Assembly: GCA_910587495.1 (NCBI GenBank)
Contig: CAJUMT010000194.1
Coordinates: forward strand, 1 to 6,655
Length of the DNA stretch: 6,655 bases
DNA from: an uncultured Lachnospiraceae bacterium
Lineage (GTDB): Bacteria > Bacillota_A > Clostridia > Lachnospirales > Lachnospiraceae
Direction of reading: 5' to 3'
Shown: piece by piece, positions 4,768 to 6,655 of the stretch
How the letters are laid out: every line of letters begins with the position of its first letter
Numbering within the stretch: the first letter of the stretch is position 1
Translations under genes and position numbers: made by a program
The notes under the pieces: generated by a model
Database searches by the model: none
Seen by the model: the letters and a program-made list of their open reading frames with translations, nothing else
What the model was told of the DNA's origin: nothing

Positions 4768-5697
4768 CTATTCTGCACGAATACAGCGGACGCGCCCGCC
4801 CCGCACGTTTCGATAGGGGATTTCTCCTTTACATCCATCTATGCACAGCTCACAGCGGGGACTAAAAGGACACCCTTCGGGCAGTTCTTTTACATATGGC
4901 TGCGTCCCTTTTATAAACTGAAACCCATTTTGCGGCAGCGCTCTGAAAAGTGCTCTGGAGTAGGGATGCCGAAGCGTCTCTTCCGATCCAAAATCCGCCA
5001 CATCCGCGTCTTCCACCGTCGTACCTGCGTAAAACACAACTACCCGGTCGGCAACCTCCAGGGCCTGTTCAAGATCGTGGGTGATCAAAAGTACCCCCGC
5101 GCCCTGATCCGCCAGTTCTCTGAAATGGCTCATCACCCGGCGAACCATATCCATATGAAGCCCCGGCGTCGGCTCGTCTGCGATCACCAGCCTAGGATTT
5201 CCCATTAGCGCCGTAGATACCAGTACCCGCCGGTTCATACCGCCGGATAATTCAAAAGGATACAGTTCCTGCACTTCCTCTTTCAGATGATACCCCCGAA
5301 AGATCTCATTTAGTTTTTCCCTGGACGCTCTGTCTTTTTTCCCTTTTCGTATCTGGGGACCGATCTTCATCAGCGGGTCTAAAAATGCCGTACTCTGGGG
5401 CACCAGGACGATCTCATTGCCCCGGAGTGCCTTTTGACGTTCTTTTGTGAGCATCTCCCCATCATACAGAAGTTCTCCTCCCATGGTAGCGTTATAGGGA
5501 AGAATACCCAAGATTCCATCGGCCAAAAGGCTCTTTCCCGAACCGCTGGATCCTACCACCGCCACCATCTCGCCTTCATGAATCGTCACGTCAAGATTAC
5601 GGATGACCGGAAGGCCTGTCTTTGAAAAACCTTTTTCGTATTGCTCAAAGGATACCGAAAAATTCCGGATATCCAGAATAATTTTCTTATCTGTCAC
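4768..5697 (-). CDS. Peptide/nickel-type ABC transporter ATPase (DppD/NikD-like)
   Basis: The product is a 309-residue nucleotide-binding subunit. Numbered from the start chosen here, it has Walker A GSSGSGKS (49-56), a Q-loop at 101, signature LSGGMNRR (150-157), Walker B LVIADE (170-175) and an H-loop His at 207. The D-loop reads TPGLH where the usual form is SALD-like, so His replaces the Asp. The C-terminus carries the OppD/DppD Cys pattern CPFSPRC, then Cys 289 and 305 (with 276 and 282), known in this family to hold a [4Fe-4S] cluster. Start choice: the frame is open to GTG 5706, but that GTG is part of the sequence AGGTGA, which is itself a ribosome binding site five bases before GTG 5697. 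I therefore prefer GTG 5697; the alternative adds three residues. The gene sits 18 bases after the permease gene. Confidence 0.92.
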   Translation of the reverse strand: MTDKKIILDIRNFSVSFEQYEKGFSKTGLPVIRNLDVTIHEGEMVAVVGSSGSGKSLLADGILGILPYNATMGGELLYDGEMLTKERQKALRGNEIVLVPQSTAFLDPLMKIGPQIRKGKKDRASREKLNEIFRGYHLKEEVQELYPFELSGGMNRRVLVSTALMGNPRLVIADEPTPGLHMDMVRRVMSHFRELADQGAGVLLITHDLEQALEVADRVVVFYAGTTVEDADVADFGSEETLRHPYSRALFRALPQNGFQFIKGTQPYVKELPEGCPFSPRCELCIDGCKGEIPYRNVRGGRVRCIRAE

Positions 5698-5715
5698 GTC
5701 TATCACCTGCCGCTT

Positions 5716-6540
5716 TTATTTATGTGTGCTTCCCGGATCAAGCAGCTTTCTAAGGCTCTCTCCGGCCACATCAAAAAGTACCACCGTAAATACCAGAAGG
5801 AGTCCCGGAAATAACGCCAGCCACCACCGGCCCATGGCCAGATATTTCATACTCTCGGACAGGATAATTCCGATGGCTGGCTGTTCCGGAGGCAGTCCGA
5901 AGCCTAAAAATGTAATACTGGCTTCGTGGAGAATCGCATGAGGAAAAGTCAGGATAAGTCCCACAAGAAATTGAGGAAACAGATGGGGAAGCATATGTTT
6001 CCAGGCAATCTTTAATTTACTCATCCCCAGCTTTTGCGCAGCCTTTATATACAAAGCCTCTTTTAGTTGAAGCACTTCTCCCCGAATGACCCTTGCCAGA
6101 GAAGTCCAATGCGTAAGCGCCACGCCTACCACCACGCCTTTGAATCCTTTGCCAAAGGCATAAGATATAAGAATCAGCAATAAGATATGCGGGATTCCCA
6201 TGACCAGGTCAATGATCCAGGTAATCAAGGCATCCACAGTCTTTCCCATAGTGGCGGCAACCACTCCCAGGGTAAGCGCCAGCACCGAACTGACACAGGC
6301 GGCCAGGATACCGATCCGTATGCTCATGGAAAGTCCGGTCAGCGTACGGATGAACATATCTCTTCCCAGCCAGTCCGTGCCGAAAATATAGGCGCCACCA
6401 GGTGACAGATCTTTTCTGGAAAAATCCGTTATCAGCGCTTCCTCAGCGTACATATTTCCTATTACAGTAATTAAAACTAAAAATAAAACCGCGGCTCCAA
6501 AAAGAACCGTTGTCATCATCCTTCCATTGATCCGCCTCAT
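5716..6540 (-). CDS. Peptide/nickel-type ABC transporter permease (DppC/NikC-like)
   Basis: The product is a 274-residue inner-membrane subunit of the binding-protein-dependent transporter family. A first membrane helix lies at about 10-28. The conserved GTDWLGRDMFIRTLTG segment (54-69) marks the start of the transport domain. Further hydrophobic helices lie at about 76-97, 104-129, 135-146, 191-209 and 237-257. The cytoplasmic coupling loop ALYIKAAQKLGMSKLKIAWK followed by HMLPH (162-186) is the EAA-type motif that contacts the ATPases. The later ITFLGFGLPP is also typical of DppC/NikC. Length is normal. ATG 6540 follows GGGAGGAG at about seven bases and overlaps the stop of the upstream permease by four bases (ATGA), which implies translational coupling. 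Substrate is unresolved. Confidence 0.94.
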   Translation of the reverse strand: MRRINGRMMTTVLFGAAVLFLVLITVIGNMYAEEALITDFSRKDLSPGGAYIFGTDWLGRDMFIRTLTGLSMSIRIGILAACVSSVLALTLGVVAATMGKTVDALITWIIDLVMGIPHILLLILISYAFGKGFKGVVVGVALTHWTSLARVIRGEVLQLKEALYIKAAQKLGMSKLKIAWKHMLPHLFPQFLVGLILTFPHAILHEASITFLGFGLPPEQPAIGIILSESMKYLAMGRWWLALFPGLLLVFTVVLFDVAGESLRKLLDPGSTHK

Positions 6541-6655
6541 GCTTTGGCTCCTCCCTTACAGATTCTTGGATCAATGACGCCATACAGGATATTCGCGATC
6601 AGATTTCCGCCGAACACAAACAGGGCGCTGATCACCGTAATGCCCAAAAGCAGCG
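6537..6655 (-). CDS. Peptide/nickel-type ABC transporter permease, C-terminal end only (DppB/NikB-like)
   Basis: The last 38 codons and stop of a gene entering from the right edge are visible. The sequence includes LLLGITVISALFVFGGNLIA followed by NILYGVIDPRICKGG. A hydrophobic helix leading into GN-L-x-D/N-hL-Y-x-hhDPRI is the characteristic ending of DppB/OppB/NikB permeases. Its TGA (6537-6539) overlaps the ATG of the next permease, the standard B-then-C order of these operons. The rest of the gene, any substrate-binding protein and the operon promoter lie outside the window. Confidence 0.9.
   Translation of the reverse strand, partial: LLLGITVISALFVFGGNLIANILYGVIDPRICKGGAKA

Noticed and set aside
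1..6655. A novel multi-gene defence island
   Set aside because: Kinase, HTH and toxin-antitoxin genes can occur in such islands, but there is no nuclease, integrase or known defence effector beyond hicAB. Each unit has its own promoter or direction, so the sequence does not support one joint system.

Overview
The window looks like chromosomal DNA from a gut-type member of the Clostridia, most plausibly Lachnospiraceae. The reasons are strong AGGAGG-type ribosome binding sites, tightly packed operons, moderate GC with an AT-rich left end, and the gene families present. The taxonomic call is inference; there is no rRNA or other marker gene here.

Left part (1-2030), accessory in character. A leftward, AT-rich lipoprotein gene runs off the left edge; it has a PASTA-like domain and the start of a DUF4839-like domain. 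Divergent from it is a small Xre/Cro-type repressor gene whose -10 box lies inside a perfect inverted repeat. Next is a complete type II toxin-antitoxin operon, hicA-hicB. It has a near-consensus promoter, and a 10-bp sequence repeated around that promoter looks like the HicB operator.

Middle part (2030-3604), a divergent signalling pair. One gene encodes a Hanks-type Ser/Thr kinase with about three C-terminal membrane helices, a glycine-poor nucleotide loop and DYN in place of DFG. The other encodes a 145-residue helix-turn-helix protein. They share a 78-bp intergenic region.

Right part. A single-gene transcription unit (3712-4098) encodes a 128-residue polyferredoxin with four CxxCxxCxxxC motifs. 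Its promoter is TTGAAT-N17-TATACT, and a 21-bp near-perfect palindrome sits over the predicted transcription start. A strong hairpin separates it from a convergent, leftward peptide/nickel-type ABC transporter operon: permease 1 (3' end only), permease 2, a full-length ATPase and a short second ATPase. Any substrate-binding protein and the operon promoter would lie beyond the right edge.

I see no tRNA, rRNA, CRISPR array, insertion sequence or prophage gene, and no gene-free stretch longer than about 170 bases. I do not see an obviously new multi-gene system. The best leads are the kinase/HTH pair, the dyad controlling the polyferredoxin and the repeat-controlled hicAB promoter.
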